From the NCBI RefSeq assembly GCF_012927125.1, contig NZ_JABBFZ010000009.1, positions 176,184-240,183 of the forward strand: a DNA stretch of 64,000 nucleotides, in the 5' to 3' direction. The notes beneath the pieces are model-generated. The model saw only the letters and a list, made by a program, of their open reading frames with translations, did no database searches and had not been told where the DNA came from. Of the stretch, positions 52,934 through 62,811 are shown in pieces. This DNA comes from Paraburkholderia antibiotica (GTDB taxonomy: Bacteria > Pseudomonadota > Gammaproteobacteria > Burkholderiales > Burkholderiaceae). The position numbers were made by a program, and so were the translations under genes. Numbering within the stretch: the first letter of the stretch is position 1; each line of letters begins with the position of its first letter.

Positions 52934-54550
52934 CTATTGCAGCCTGTTCCCGCCGCTGCCCTCGGCTGTCACACCAGCGCTTTGCCCAGTTGCGGCGGCA
53001 GTCCCAGACACCGACGCCGAAGCCGCCACAGGCGCGGACGCATCCGTCGCCGTCGCCGCCGCCGGATGCCTCGGATCATGCAACCGATCCGCCGACCACC
53101 CGCCTCCGAGATCGCCGAACAACGACGCCGCGTGCAGCAAGCGCGACTCCTGCACATTCAGTGCGGTCTGCCGCGTGCTCAGTTGCGTCGCCTGCGCGGT
53201 CGCGACCGTCGTGTAATCGACGGTGCCGGCCTGGTACTCGTTGAACGCGATCTCCGCGCCCCGGTCCGCGTCGCGCACTGCCTGGTCGAGCACGTCCGCC
53301 TGCTCGGCGAGGATGCGCAGGCCGGACAGATCGTCCTCGACGTTCTGGAACGCGCCCAGCACGGTGCCGCGATAGGTGGCGACCGCCGAGTCGTAGGCGG
53401 CCTTCGCCGCATCGACATCGGCGCTACGCAGGCCGCCGTCGAACAGCGTTTCGGTCGCGCTGCCGCCGAGCGACCACACGTAGTTCGCGGCCTTCAGCAG
53501 CCCGGCCAGCGGCGACTGCGTGAACCCCACCGCGCCCGACAACGAAATGTCCGGGTAGTACGCGGCCACCGCGACGCCGATCGCCGCATTCTGCGCGGCC
53601 ATCCTGCGCTCGGCGGCGGCGATGTCGGGGCGGCGTTCGAGCAGCGTCGACGGCACCCCGACCGGCACCGGCGGCAACGTCGGCATCGTGGTGCTGTGCG
53701 TGATCGACAGTTCTTCCGGGTTCTTGCCGACCAGCACCGCGATCGCGTGCGCGTACTGCGCGCGCGCGACGCCGAGCGAGATCAGATCGGACTTCGCGGT
53801 ATTCAACTGATTGCGCGCGGTGATCACGTCGGTCGGCGCGACGGTGCCCGCGCGGTCCTGGTCGCTGACGACGTCGAGATAGTGCTGATACGCTTCGACC
53901 GTTTTCTGCAGCAGGTCGATGTTCGCGTCGCTGGTGCGCAGCTCGATGATCGCGGTCGCGAGCGCGACCTGCTCGGACAGCGTCGCGTTCGCGAGCGTCG
54001 CTTCAGTGGCCTGCGCGCTCGCCGCGTTTTCCTCGACGGTGCGCCGCACCTGGCCCCACAGATCGGGCGCCCAACTGACGTTGCCTTCGAGCGAACCGGC
54101 GTTGACGACGCGCGCCGCCGTGCCGTTCAGCGTCGTGACCGACGCGCGTTCGCGCGTGGCCGAGCCGGTCGCGCCGATGGTCGGAAACAGGCTAGCATGC
54201 GCGACGCGCACTTCGGCGAGCGCTTCCTGGTAGTTCGCGTAGTCCGCGCGCACGGTCTGGTTCGACACCGCGACGAGCGGCTCCAGTTCGTCGATCAGCG
54301 GATCGTTGAAGGCGCTCCACCAGGTGCCCTTCGGGCCGCTCGCGTTCGGCTCGGCCTGAGTCCAGCCGGGCAACTCCGAATAGGTCGCGGGCACGCGCAC
54401 CTGCGGGCGATGATAGTCGGGGCCGACCATGCAGCCGGCGTTGAACACCGTCAGCATCGCGACGGCGAGCGTCGACAGGCTGGGCCAGCTTCGGCCCGGC
54501 AACCCCATGCGGGACAACGTCAAACATTCAAGCGAAATCTTCATCGTCAT
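52934..54550 (-). CDS. NodT-type outer-membrane efflux lipoprotein
   Basis: The 538-residue protein starts at the ATG overlapping the MdtC-like stop (ATGA). A lipoprotein signal ends FNAGC, and the TolC-like trimeric barrel/helical domain follows (VPATYSELPGWTQ, LLERRPDIAAAERRMAAQNA, ATLSEQVALATAIIELR). The C-terminal 50 residues are Ala/Ser/Thr-rich low complexity. It is the exit duct for the RND pumps encoded just upstream in the operon. Confidence 0.9.
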   Translation of the reverse strand: MTMKISLECLTLSRMGLPGRSWPSLSTLAVAMLTVFNAGCMVGPDYHRPQVRVPATYSELPGWTQAEPNASGPKGTWWSAFNDPLIDELEPLVAVSNQTVRADYANYQEALAEVRVAHASLFPTIGATGSATRERASVTTLNGTAARVVNAGSLEGNVSWAPDLWGQVRRTVEENAASAQATEATLANATLSEQVALATAIIELRTSDANIDLLQKTVEAYQHYLDVVSDQDRAGTVAPTDVITARNQLNTAKSDLISLGVARAQYAHAIAVLVGKNPEELSITHSTTMPTLPPVPVGVPSTLLERRPDIAAAERRMAAQNAAIGVAVAAYYPDISLSGAVGFTQSPLAGLLKAANYVWSLGGSATETLFDGGLRSADVDAAKAAYDSAVATYRGTVLGAFQNVEDDLSGLRILAEQADVLDQAVRDADRGAEIAFNEYQAGTVDYTTVATAQATQLSTRQTALNVQESRLLHAASLFGDLGGGWSADRLHDPRHPAAATATDASAPVAASASVSGTAAATGQSAGVTAEGSGGNRLQ

Positions 54551-57500
54551 GCCTTCGTATCCGGTCTTCCGGGCGCGCCCGGCTGCTTCGTGTCGCGATT
54601 CCAGCGCAGGCCCGCGGACCATCTGACCAGCCTCGCGCGCAGGCGGTCGAGGTACAGATAGATCACCGGCGTCGTGTAGAGCGTGAACATCTGGCTGAGG
54701 ATCAGCCCGCCCATCACGGTGATACCGAGCGGCTGGCGCAGCGAGCCGCCCTGGCCGACGCCGACCGCGAGCGGCACCGCGCCGAGCACGGCCGCGAACG
54801 TCGTCATCATGATCGGCCGCAGACGGATCAGCGCGGCCGCATGAATCGCGTCGCGCGCCGGCATGTGCTCCTCGCGCTGCAACTGGATCGCGACGTCGAC
54901 CATCATGATGCCGTTCTTCTTCACGATGCCGATCAGCAGGATGATGCCGATCATCGCGATCACCGAGAACGGCGTGCCGAAGATCAGCAGCGCGAGCGTC
55001 GCGCCGATGCCGGCCGACGGCAGCGTCGAGAGAATCGTCAGCGGATGGATCGAGCTTTCGTACAGCACCCCGAGCACGATGTAGACGACACCGAGCGCGG
55101 CGAGGATCAGCAGCGGCACGGTGCCCATCGATTGCGAATAGGCGGCCGCCGCGCCCGCGAACGAGCCGTGAATGCTCGCGGGCATGCCGATCTCGCGGAT
55201 CGTGTTGTCGATCGTCTGGCCGGCCTGGCTCAGCGAACCGCCGGCCGGCAGGTTGAACGAGATCGTCGCAGCGACGAGACCGCTCTGGTGGTTCACCTGG
55301 GTCGCCGTGTGGCTGTTCGAGTACGACGCCAGCACCGACAGCGGCACCATCGTTTCGGCGGCCGTGCTGTCGGCGCTGCCGGTCGAGCTGCCGCCCTTGC
55401 TGTTGGCGATGCTGTTGTTCGTCGCGTTCGACTGCGCATTCGCGTTGCGCGAGTTGGTGTTCGAGGTAGTGCCCGTGGCGCTGGTCGCGGTGGTGGCCTT
55501 GCTCGCCGACACCGTGGCGCCCGGCATCTGCGTCGCCGCCGTGCCAGTCGGATTGCCCGACGCCGCGCTCAGATAGATCTGGCTGAGCGACTGCGGATAC
55601 TGCCAGTACTCGGGCGCGACCTCCATCACGACGAAGTACTGGTTCAGCGGGTTATAGATCGTCGACACGGTGCGCTGGCCGAACGCGTCGTACAGCACGT
55701 TGTCGATCTGGTTCGGCGCGAAGCCGTAGCGCGCGGCCGTCGCGCGATTGATCGTCACGTAGGTCTGCAGGCCGTTCTGCTCGAGATCCGAGTTCACGTC
55801 GAGCAGTTGCCCATGCTGCTTCGACAGCGCGGTGACGAGCTTCGGCGTCCATTTGAACAGCGCCGCCGAATTGTCGCTCGTCAGCGTGTACTGATACTCG
55901 GCCGCCGACTGCCGTCCGCCGATGCGCAAATCCTGCTGCGCCTGCAGGAAGAGCCGCGCGCCCGACACTTCGTCGAGCTTCGGGCGCAGCCGGTTCACGA
56001 CCTCGGTCGCGGTGGCGTGCCGCTCGGCGAGCGGCTTCAGCTCGATGAACACGCTCGCGGTATTGAGCGCGCGCCCGCCGGTAAAGCCCGCGACCGACTC
56101 GACCGCCGGGTCGCGCTGCACGATCGCCTGCAGTTGCGCGAGCTTCTTCTGCATCGCCGGAAACGAGATGCTTTGGTCGGCGATGATCTGCCCGATCAGG
56201 ATGCCGGTGTCCTGCTCGGGGAACAGCGTGGCCGGCACCAGTTTCAGCAGGAACACGTTGCCGACTAGCAGCCCGACCAGAAGCAGGATCACCAGCAGCG
56301 AGTGATCGAGCACGGCCGTCAGCGAGCGCGCGTAGCCGTCCTTGAAGCGCTCGAACTGGCGCTCGATCCACTGCGCCCAGCGCGACTTCGAGTGACCGGC
56401 ATTGTTGCGGCTCAGCACGTACGCGCACATCGCCGGCGTAACCGTCAGCGAGATCACCAGCGAAATCATGATCGCGATGGACAGCGTGATCGCGAACTCG
56501 TGAAACAGCAGACCGACGATGCCCGGAAACAGGATGATCGGCAGAAACACCGCGACGAGCGACAGGCTCATCGAGATCACCGTGAAACCGACTTCGCCCG
56601 CGCCCTTGATCGCCGCTTCCTTCGGGCTCAGCCCCATCTCGATGTGGCGCACGACGTTCTCCAGCACCACGACCGCGTCGTCGACGACGAAGCCGGTGCC
56701 GATCGTCAGCGCCATCAGCGACAGATTGTCGATGCTATAGCCAAGCAGATACATCGGCCCGAAGCTGCCGACGATCGAGAGCGGCAGCGCGACCGCCGGC
56801 ACCAGCGTCGCGCTCGGCGACTGCAGGAAGATGAACACCACGCCGACCACCAGCAGCACCGCGATGAACAGCGTGCGCTCGGTATCGCCGACCGACGCGC
56901 GCACCGACTCCGAGCGGTCGATCGCGACGCCCACGCGGATGCTGCTCGGCAGCGTCGCCTCGATCGCCGGCAACACGTTGCGGATCTGCGCCACGGTGCT
57001 GACCACGTTGCTGCCCGGCGTCGGATAGACGATCACCAGAATCGCCGACTTGCCGTTGAAGAGCCCCGCATTGCGGATGTTTTCGTTCGAGTCGCGCACC
57101 TCGGCGACATCGCGCAACTGCACCGGCGCGCCGTCGCGATACGCGACCACGAGATCGCGATACGGCGCCGCGTGGGTGATCTGATCGTTCGAGGTGACCA
57201 CGTAACGCTGATCGCCGACATCGAGATGGCCCTTCGCGCTATTCGCGTTGGCCGCGCCGATCGCCGCGCGCACGTCTTCCATGCCGATGCTGTAGCTGTT
57301 CAGCTTGCCCGGCTGCAACTCGACGCGCACGCTCGGCAGCGCACCGCCGCCGAGCGTGATCTGGCCGACGCCCTTCACCTGCGAGAGCTGCTGCTGGATC
57401 ACCGAATCGGCGGAGTCGTACAGCTGCGCCTTGGTCAGCGTGTCGGAGGTCAGCGACAGCACCATGATCGGCGCGTCGGCCGGGTTGTACTGGCGATAGC

Positions 57501-57882
57501 TCGGATTGCTGCGCAACGTGGTGGGCAGATCGGCGCGCGCGGCCTGGATCGCCGCCTCGACATCGCGCGCTGCGCCGTTGATGTCGCGATTCAGGCCGAA
57601 CAGCACGACGATCAGCGACGAGCCGACGTTGTTGATCGACGTGAGCTCCTGCACGTCGGCGATCGTCGCGAGCCGCCGTTCGAGCGGCTCGGCCACCGTC
57701 GCCGCCATGATGTCCGGGCTCGCGCCGGCCATGTTCGCCTGCACCACGATCACCGGAAACGCGATGTTCGGCAACGGCGCGACCGGCATGCGGAAATACG
57801 CGAGCGCGCCGGAGATCAGGATCGCGACGGCCAGCAGCGTGGTCGCGACCGGCCGCCGGATGAAGAGCGCGGGGATGTTCAC
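54547..57882 (-). CDS. mdtC: RND efflux pump permease, MdtC type, with periplasmic low-complexity insert
   Basis: The 1111-residue inner-membrane pump has the RND layout of twelve helices with two large periplasmic loops. The opening MNIPALFIRRPVATTLLAVAI and GPMYLLGYSIDNLSLMALTIGTGF match the MdtC branch. It is about 80 residues longer than usual because of a Ser/Thr/Asn/Ala-rich stretch (residues about 769-849) within the second periplasmic loop. Its start overlaps the MdtB-like stop by four bases. It exports drugs with MdtB, the adaptor and the NodT protein. Confidence 0.92.
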   Translation of the reverse strand: MNIPALFIRRPVATTLLAVAILISGALAYFRMPVAPLPNIAFPVIVVQANMAGASPDIMAATVAEPLERRLATIADVQELTSINNVGSSLIVVLFGLNRDINGAARDVEAAIQAARADLPTTLRSNPSYRQYNPADAPIMVLSLTSDTLTKAQLYDSADSVIQQQLSQVKGVGQITLGGGALPSVRVELQPGKLNSYSIGMEDVRAAIGAANANSAKGHLDVGDQRYVVTSNDQITHAAPYRDLVVAYRDGAPVQLRDVAEVRDSNENIRNAGLFNGKSAILVIVYPTPGSNVVSTVAQIRNVLPAIEATLPSSIRVGVAIDRSESVRASVGDTERTLFIAVLLVVGVVFIFLQSPSATLVPAVALPLSIVGSFGPMYLLGYSIDNLSLMALTIGTGFVVDDAVVVLENVVRHIEMGLSPKEAAIKGAGEVGFTVISMSLSLVAVFLPIILFPGIVGLLFHEFAITLSIAIMISLVISLTVTPAMCAYVLSRNNAGHSKSRWAQWIERQFERFKDGYARSLTAVLDHSLLVILLLVGLLVGNVFLLKLVPATLFPEQDTGILIGQIIADQSISFPAMQKKLAQLQAIVQRDPAVESVAGFTGGRALNTASVFIELKPLAERHATATEVVNRLRPKLDEVSGARLFLQAQQDLRIGGRQSAAEYQYTLTSDNSAALFKWTPKLVTALSKQHGQLLDVNSDLEQNGLQTYVTINRATAARYGFAPNQIDNVLYDAFGQRTVSTIYNPLNQYFVVMEVAPEYWQYPQSLSQIYLSAASGNPTGTAATQMPGATVSASKATTATSATGTTSNTNSRNANAQSNATNNSIANSKGGSSTGSADSTAAETMVPLSVLASYSNSHTATQVNHQSGLVAATISFNLPAGGSLSQAGQTIDNTIREIGMPASIHGSFAGAAAAYSQSMGTVPLLILAALGVVYIVLGVLYESSIHPLTILSTLPSAGIGATLALLIFGTPFSVIAMIGIILLIGIVKKNGIMMVDVAIQLQREEHMPARDAIHAAALIRLRPIMMTTFAAVLGAVPLAVGVGQGGSLRQPLGITVMGGLILSQMFTLYTTPVIYLYLDRLRARLVRWSAGLRWNRDTKQPGAPGRPDTKA

Positions 57883-60800
57883 CGCGTGCCCTCCGCGCCG
57901 CCGTCGGGGCCCTGCGTGCCGCTCGGGCCGCTCGTACCGTTCGTGCCATTGGTGCCGCCGTTGCGCTCATTGCGCGCGGCGCGCCAGCGGTTCACGCGCG
58001 CGGCCATCCGGTCGAAGTACAGATAGATCACCGGCGTCGTGAACAGCGTCAGCATCTGGCTCAGCGTCAGACCGCCGATGATCGCGAGACCGAGCGGGCG
58101 GCGCAGTTCGGAACCCGTGCCGGTGCCGAGCAGCATCGGCAGCGCGCCGAGCATCGCCGCGAGCGTGGTCATCAGGATCGGCCGGAAGCGCAGCAGCGAC
58201 GCCTCGAAGATCGCCTCGCGCGGCGCCTTGCCGTGATTGCGTTCGGCGTCGAGCGCGAAGTCGACCATCATGATCGCGTTCTTCTTGACGATGCCGATCA
58301 GCAGCACGATGCCGATGATGCCGATCACGTCGAGGTCGTTGCCCGCGAGCATCAGCGCGAGCAACGCGCCGATGCCGGCCGACGGCAGCGTCGACAGGAT
58401 CGTGACCGGATGGATGAAGCTCTCGTACAGCACGCCGAGCACGATGTACACCGCAACCAGCGCGGCGAGCAGCAGATAGACCTCGCTGGACAGCGAATCC
58501 TCGAACGCGGCGGTCGCGCCTTGCAGCGACGAGGTGATCGACGGCGGCAGGTCGACTGCCTGCTCGGCCGCGCGAATCTCCCTGACCGCGGTGCTCAGCG
58601 ACGCGCCCTTCGCGAGATTGAACGAGATCGTCACCGACGGAAATTGCGCGAGATGGCTGATTACAAGCGGCGCCTTCCTGATCTCGATCTTCGCGATGCC
58701 CGACAGCGGCACCTGGCCCGTGCTGCTGGTCTGACTCGGCAGATACAGATTGCCGATCGACTGCACGGTGGGCATCGTCTCCGGCTTCGCGACCAGAATC
58801 ACGCGGTACTGGTTCGACTGCTCGAAGATCGTCGACACGATGCGCTGGCCGAGCGCGTCGTACAGCGCGTTGTCGATGGTCGCGGGCGTGATGCCGAAGC
58901 GCGCGGCCAGTTGCCGGTTCACTTCGACGTTCACGCTGAGGCCGTCGGTATTCAGGTCGCTCTGCACGTCTTCGAGCGCGCTAATCCGCTTCAGCCGCTC
59001 GACCAGCTCCGGCACGTACTTCTGGAACGCCTGCTGGCTCGGCCCGCGCAGCACGAAGCTGTACTGGTTCGGCGACACGGTGGTGTCGAGCGTCAGATCC
59101 TGCTCGGGCTGCATGAAGAGCTTCACGCCGGGCACGTGCGCGACTTCCTGCTGCAGCCGCCGCGCGATTTCCTGCGCGGTGTCGGAGCGCTTGTCGCGCT
59201 CGCGCAGATTGATCAGGAAGCGGCCGTTGTTCAGCGTCGCATTGATCCCGTCGATGCCGACATAGGAAGTGAGCGACACCACGTCCGGATCCTTCAGGAT
59301 CGCGTCGGCGAGCGCGCTCTGACGCTTGACCATCGCCGCGTACGACACCGAGTTGTCGGCCACGCTGATCCCCTGGATCACGCCGACGTCCTGCACCGGA
59401 AACAGCCCCTTCGGAATCACCACGTAGAGGAGGCCGGTCAGCACCACGGTGAGAACCGCGACCACGAGCGTCAGCGGCTGATGATCGAGTACCCACTCGA
59501 GGCCGCGCCGGTACGCATCGAGCGTCTTGTCGAACAGACCTTCGCTGATCCGTTCGAAGCGGCTCGGATGACGCTCGGCCTGCGCGCGCAGCATGCGCGC
59601 GCACAGCATCGGCACCACGGTCAGCGAGACGATTGCCGAAATCACGATCGTGACCGCGAGCGTCACCGCGAACTCGCTGAACAGCCGGCCGATCACGCCG
59701 CCCATGAACAGCAGCGGAATCAGCACCGCGATCAGCGAAATGGTCAGCGACAGAATCGTGAAGCCGATCTGCCCGGCGCCTTCGAGCGCGGCTTCGAGCG
59801 GCGTCATTCCCTCTTCCAGATAGCGCACGATGTTCTCGATCATTACGATCGAGTCGTCGACCACGAAGCCGGTCGCGATGATCAGCGCCATCAGCGACAG
59901 GTTGTCGATCGAGTAATTGAGCTGGTACATCACCGCGAGCGTGCCGATCAGCGAGACCGGCACCGACACGCTCGGAATCAGCGTGGCGGGCACGTTGCGC
60001 AGGAACACGAAGATCACCGCGACCACCAGCACGATCGCCAGGATCAGCTCGAACGCCGCATCCGCGACCGACGCGCGGATCACGCCGGTGCTGTCCGATA
60101 CCACGGTGACCTGCATGCCGGCCGGCAGCGTCGATTCGAGTTGCGGCAGCTGCTTCCTGATCTGGCTGACCGTCTGGATCACGTTCGCGCCCGGCTGACG
60201 CTGCACGTTCAGCACGATCGCCGGCGCGCCGTTGTACCACGCGCCGCGCTCGACGTCCTGCGCGGCCTGGCTCACCCGCGCGACGTCGCGCATGAACACA
60301 GGCGAGCCGTTCTGATACGCGATCACCGTGTCCAGATAGTCCTTCGGGTCGGTGATCTGGTCGTTGCCGTTGATCGTGTAGTCGAGATCGGGGCCGTCGA
60401 AATTGCCCTTCGGCTGGCTCACGTTCACGTAGCTGAGGAGCGTGCGCAGATCGTCGATATTCAGGCCGTAGGCGGCGAGCTTGTGCGGGTCCGCCTCGAC
60501 GCGGATCGCCGGCACGTTGCCGCCGCTCGTCGTCACGACGCCGACGCCGGCCACTTCCGAAATCTTCGTGCCGAGGCGGTTGTTGGCGACGTCCTGCAAC
60601 TGCGTGAGCGACATCGACTTCGACGTGACCGCGAGCGTCAGGATCGGCTGGTCGGCGGGATTGACCTTCGCGTAGGTCGGCGGCGCCGGCAGGCCGCTCG
60701 GCAGATAGCTGTTCGACGCGTTGATCGCCTGCTGCACGTTCTGTTCGGCGACGTCGAGGTTCAGCGACAGGTCGAACTGCAGCGTGATCACCGACGCGCC

Positions 60801-61058
60801 GTCCGAGCTGTACGAGGTCATCTGCTGCAGGCCGGGAATCTCGCCGAGCTGCACCTCGAGCGGCGCGGTGACGGTGGTGGCCATCACCGTTGGGCTCGCG
60901 CCCGGATAGAACGTCTGCACCTGAATGGTCGGATAGTCGACGTTCGGCAGCGACGACACCGGCAGCACGCGCATCGCGATCAGGCCAACCAGCACGAGCG
61001 CGATCATCAGCAGCAGCGTCGCGACCGGTCGGAGAATGAACAGGCGGGAAATGTTCAT
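57879..61058 (-). CDS. mdtB: RND efflux pump permease, MdtB type
   Basis: The 1059-residue inner-membrane pump matches the MdtB branch (MNISRLFILRPVATLLLMIA, MYQLNYSIDNLSLMALIIAT). MdtB and MdtC act as a heterotrimer. The C-terminus carries about 30 extra Gly/Thr/Asn-rich residues (NERNGGTNGTNGTSGPSG) not expected in the family. It is 15 bases after the adaptor gene and overlaps mdtC. Confidence 0.93.
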   Translation of the reverse strand: MNISRLFILRPVATLLLMIALVLVGLIAMRVLPVSSLPNVDYPTIQVQTFYPGASPTVMATTVTAPLEVQLGEIPGLQQMTSYSSDGASVITLQFDLSLNLDVAEQNVQQAINASNSYLPSGLPAPPTYAKVNPADQPILTLAVTSKSMSLTQLQDVANNRLGTKISEVAGVGVVTTSGGNVPAIRVEADPHKLAAYGLNIDDLRTLLSYVNVSQPKGNFDGPDLDYTINGNDQITDPKDYLDTVIAYQNGSPVFMRDVARVSQAAQDVERGAWYNGAPAIVLNVQRQPGANVIQTVSQIRKQLPQLESTLPAGMQVTVVSDSTGVIRASVADAAFELILAIVLVVAVIFVFLRNVPATLIPSVSVPVSLIGTLAVMYQLNYSIDNLSLMALIIATGFVVDDSIVMIENIVRYLEEGMTPLEAALEGAGQIGFTILSLTISLIAVLIPLLFMGGVIGRLFSEFAVTLAVTIVISAIVSLTVVPMLCARMLRAQAERHPSRFERISEGLFDKTLDAYRRGLEWVLDHQPLTLVVAVLTVVLTGLLYVVIPKGLFPVQDVGVIQGISVADNSVSYAAMVKRQSALADAILKDPDVVSLTSYVGIDGINATLNNGRFLINLRERDKRSDTAQEIARRLQQEVAHVPGVKLFMQPEQDLTLDTTVSPNQYSFVLRGPSQQAFQKYVPELVERLKRISALEDVQSDLNTDGLSVNVEVNRQLAARFGITPATIDNALYDALGQRIVSTIFEQSNQYRVILVAKPETMPTVQSIGNLYLPSQTSSTGQVPLSGIAKIEIRKAPLVISHLAQFPSVTISFNLAKGASLSTAVREIRAAEQAVDLPPSITSSLQGATAAFEDSLSSEVYLLLAALVAVYIVLGVLYESFIHPVTILSTLPSAGIGALLALMLAGNDLDVIGIIGIVLLIGIVKKNAIMMVDFALDAERNHGKAPREAIFEASLLRFRPILMTTLAAMLGALPMLLGTGTGSELRRPLGLAIIGGLTLSQMLTLFTTPVIYLYFDRMAARVNRWRAARNERNGGTNGTNGTSGPSGTQGPDGGAEGTR

Positions 61059-61073
61059 CGGCGCGGCGGTCCG

Positions 61074-62369
61074 TTACGACGCGGCGACGGCCGATGCAGC
61101 CGCGTGAGAAGCGGGCGCGGGCTCCGACGCGGCAGCAGGCGCCTTCGCGGCGGAAGCCGACGCGCCGGTCTCGCCGGCAGCGCCGCTCGCACCGTTTGTA
61201 CCGCTCGCACTACCTGCCGCCGCCGGCTGCGGATGAGCCGGCTGGATCTTCGCGCCGTCGTTCAGACGATCAGTGCCGTCGGTCACGACCTCGTTGCCGA
61301 CCGCGAGGCCGGACAGGATCACCGTGCTCTTGCCGTCGCTCGGGCCGAGCTTGACCTTGTGCACCGACACCGTGCTATTCGGGTTGACCAGGTACACGAA
61401 GTCGCCCGGCGCGCCGGTCTGCACCGCGGCGGTCGGCACCAGCACCGCGTTCTGCATCGTGTCGACCAGCAGCTTCACGTTGACGAACTCGTTGGGGAAC
61501 AGCGCCTCGTCGTCGTTCGCGAAGGTCGCGCGCAGCGTGACGGTGCCGGTCGCCGTCGCCATCTGGTTGCTGACCGCGTACAGCGTACCGGTCGCGATCT
61601 CGCGCGCGTTGTCGCTCGAATACGCGGTGACCGGCAGCTTCGCGCCGGTGTTCAGACGCTGCACGATCGATGCGAGCGCGTCCTGCGGCACAGTGAACTG
61701 AACCGTGGTCGGCTTGACGGTCGTAATCACGACGATGCCCGTCGACGACGACGCCGTCACGTAGTTGCCCGGATCGACGAGCCGCAAGCCGACCTTGCCC
61801 GCGATCGGCGCGGTGATGCGGCAATACGCGAGGTCGAGATCGTATTGGGCGATGTTGGCGAGATCGGCCTTCACCGCCGCTTCGTCCTGCTGCACGAGGA
61901 ACTGCTGATCCGCGAAAGTCTGCTGCGCGATCGACTTGCGCTCGTTCAACTGCGTATAGCGTTCGAGATCGGCGCGCGCCTGCGCGAGCGACGCGCGGTC
62001 CTTCGCGAGCGTCGCCTGCGCCTGCTGCTTGCTGATCTGATACTGCCGCGGATCGATCTGCGCGAGGAACTGGCCTTTCTGCACTTCCTGGCCTTCGTGA
62101 TAGCCGACCTCGGTCAGATAGCCGCTCAGTTGCGGCAACACGGTGACGGTCGCGGTCGGCGTGACGGTGCCGAGCTCGCTCAACGTGACCGGTATCGAGC
62201 CAAGCGTCGCGCGCGTCACGGTGACGACGATCGGCGCACTCTCGTGCGCGGGCTTCTTACGCGTCAGCAGATGGGCCACGACCAGTGCGATCAGCACCAG
62301 CAGGATCAGCGCGAAGACAATGAGCCCGCGTCGGGAGCGCTTTGGCGGCGAGGACACGGTTTCGCTCAT
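61074..62369 (-). CDS. mdtA: RND efflux periplasmic adaptor, MdtA type
   Basis: The 431-residue protein has one N-terminal membrane helix (residues about 14-36), then a hairpin and lipoyl domain (PQLSGYLTEVGYHEGQEVQKGQFL) and beta-barrel domains (KPTTVQFTVPQDALASIV). The C-terminal 45 residues are Ala/Ser/Gly/Thr low complexity. A GGAG site precedes the ATG. First gene of the four-gene efflux operon; it joins the pumps to the outer-membrane duct. Confidence 0.92.
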   Translation of the reverse strand: MSETVSSPPKRSRRGLIVFALILLVLIALVVAHLLTRKKPAHESAPIVVTVTRATLGSIPVTLSELGTVTPTATVTVLPQLSGYLTEVGYHEGQEVQKGQFLAQIDPRQYQISKQQAQATLAKDRASLAQARADLERYTQLNERKSIAQQTFADQQFLVQQDEAAVKADLANIAQYDLDLAYCRITAPIAGKVGLRLVDPGNYVTASSSTGIVVITTVKPTTVQFTVPQDALASIVQRLNTGAKLPVTAYSSDNAREIATGTLYAVSNQMATATGTVTLRATFANDDEALFPNEFVNVKLLVDTMQNAVLVPTAAVQTGAPGDFVYLVNPNSTVSVHKVKLGPSDGKSTVILSGLAVGNEVVTDGTDRLNDGAKIQPAHPQPAAAGSASGTNGASGAAGETGASASAAKAPAAASEPAPASHAAASAVAAS

Positions 62370-62811
62370 GGTGAACTCCGGGAACAGATAGTTATGTTGA
62401 TGATCGGTTGGAACGTCGCCCTGGGGCGGAACCGCGCAAAGTTGCCATGGTTTGCGCGCGTTGTCATCAGTCGCGGTCCTTTGGACAGGTTGTTATGTAG
62501 ACGTAAGGAACGACGGTGGATCGGGATGCGAGCATGCGCCAATGTAACCGGCCTGTCACGGGCTTGAGTTACACGGGCGCAACATGTTTGCGGATGGAAG
62601 GGATCGATGCCCGCGCGAGCGGCGACCTGGCGGGCTCGACCGCGGCACGGGCGGGAGTTCGGGATAAGAGACAACTGCAATATGCGGTAACACTCGACAG
62701 CCGTTTGCAAAGGAGCGCGCGTTCGTCGGCGCGTCACAATCGGCCGCTATGCTTCCCAGCCGGCGCGGCTGCGGCCGCGACACCTGCCCACAACCCGAAC
62801 CCCGTCATCCG
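62370..62811. other. Divergent promoter region of the efflux operon and oxygenase gene
   Basis: About 440 bases between the adaptor and the oxygenase genes. No regulator gene is adjacent, and no clear operator was recognised. It presumably holds both promoters; the sequence is GC-rich with no strong intrinsic hairpin. Confidence 0.4.

Noticed and set aside
58233..62567. 1444-codon open frame on the plus strand
   Set aside because: It runs antisense to the RND pump and adaptor genes and is rich in Arg and His, the usual by-product of GC-rich codon bias. The minus-strand genes have full domain evidence.
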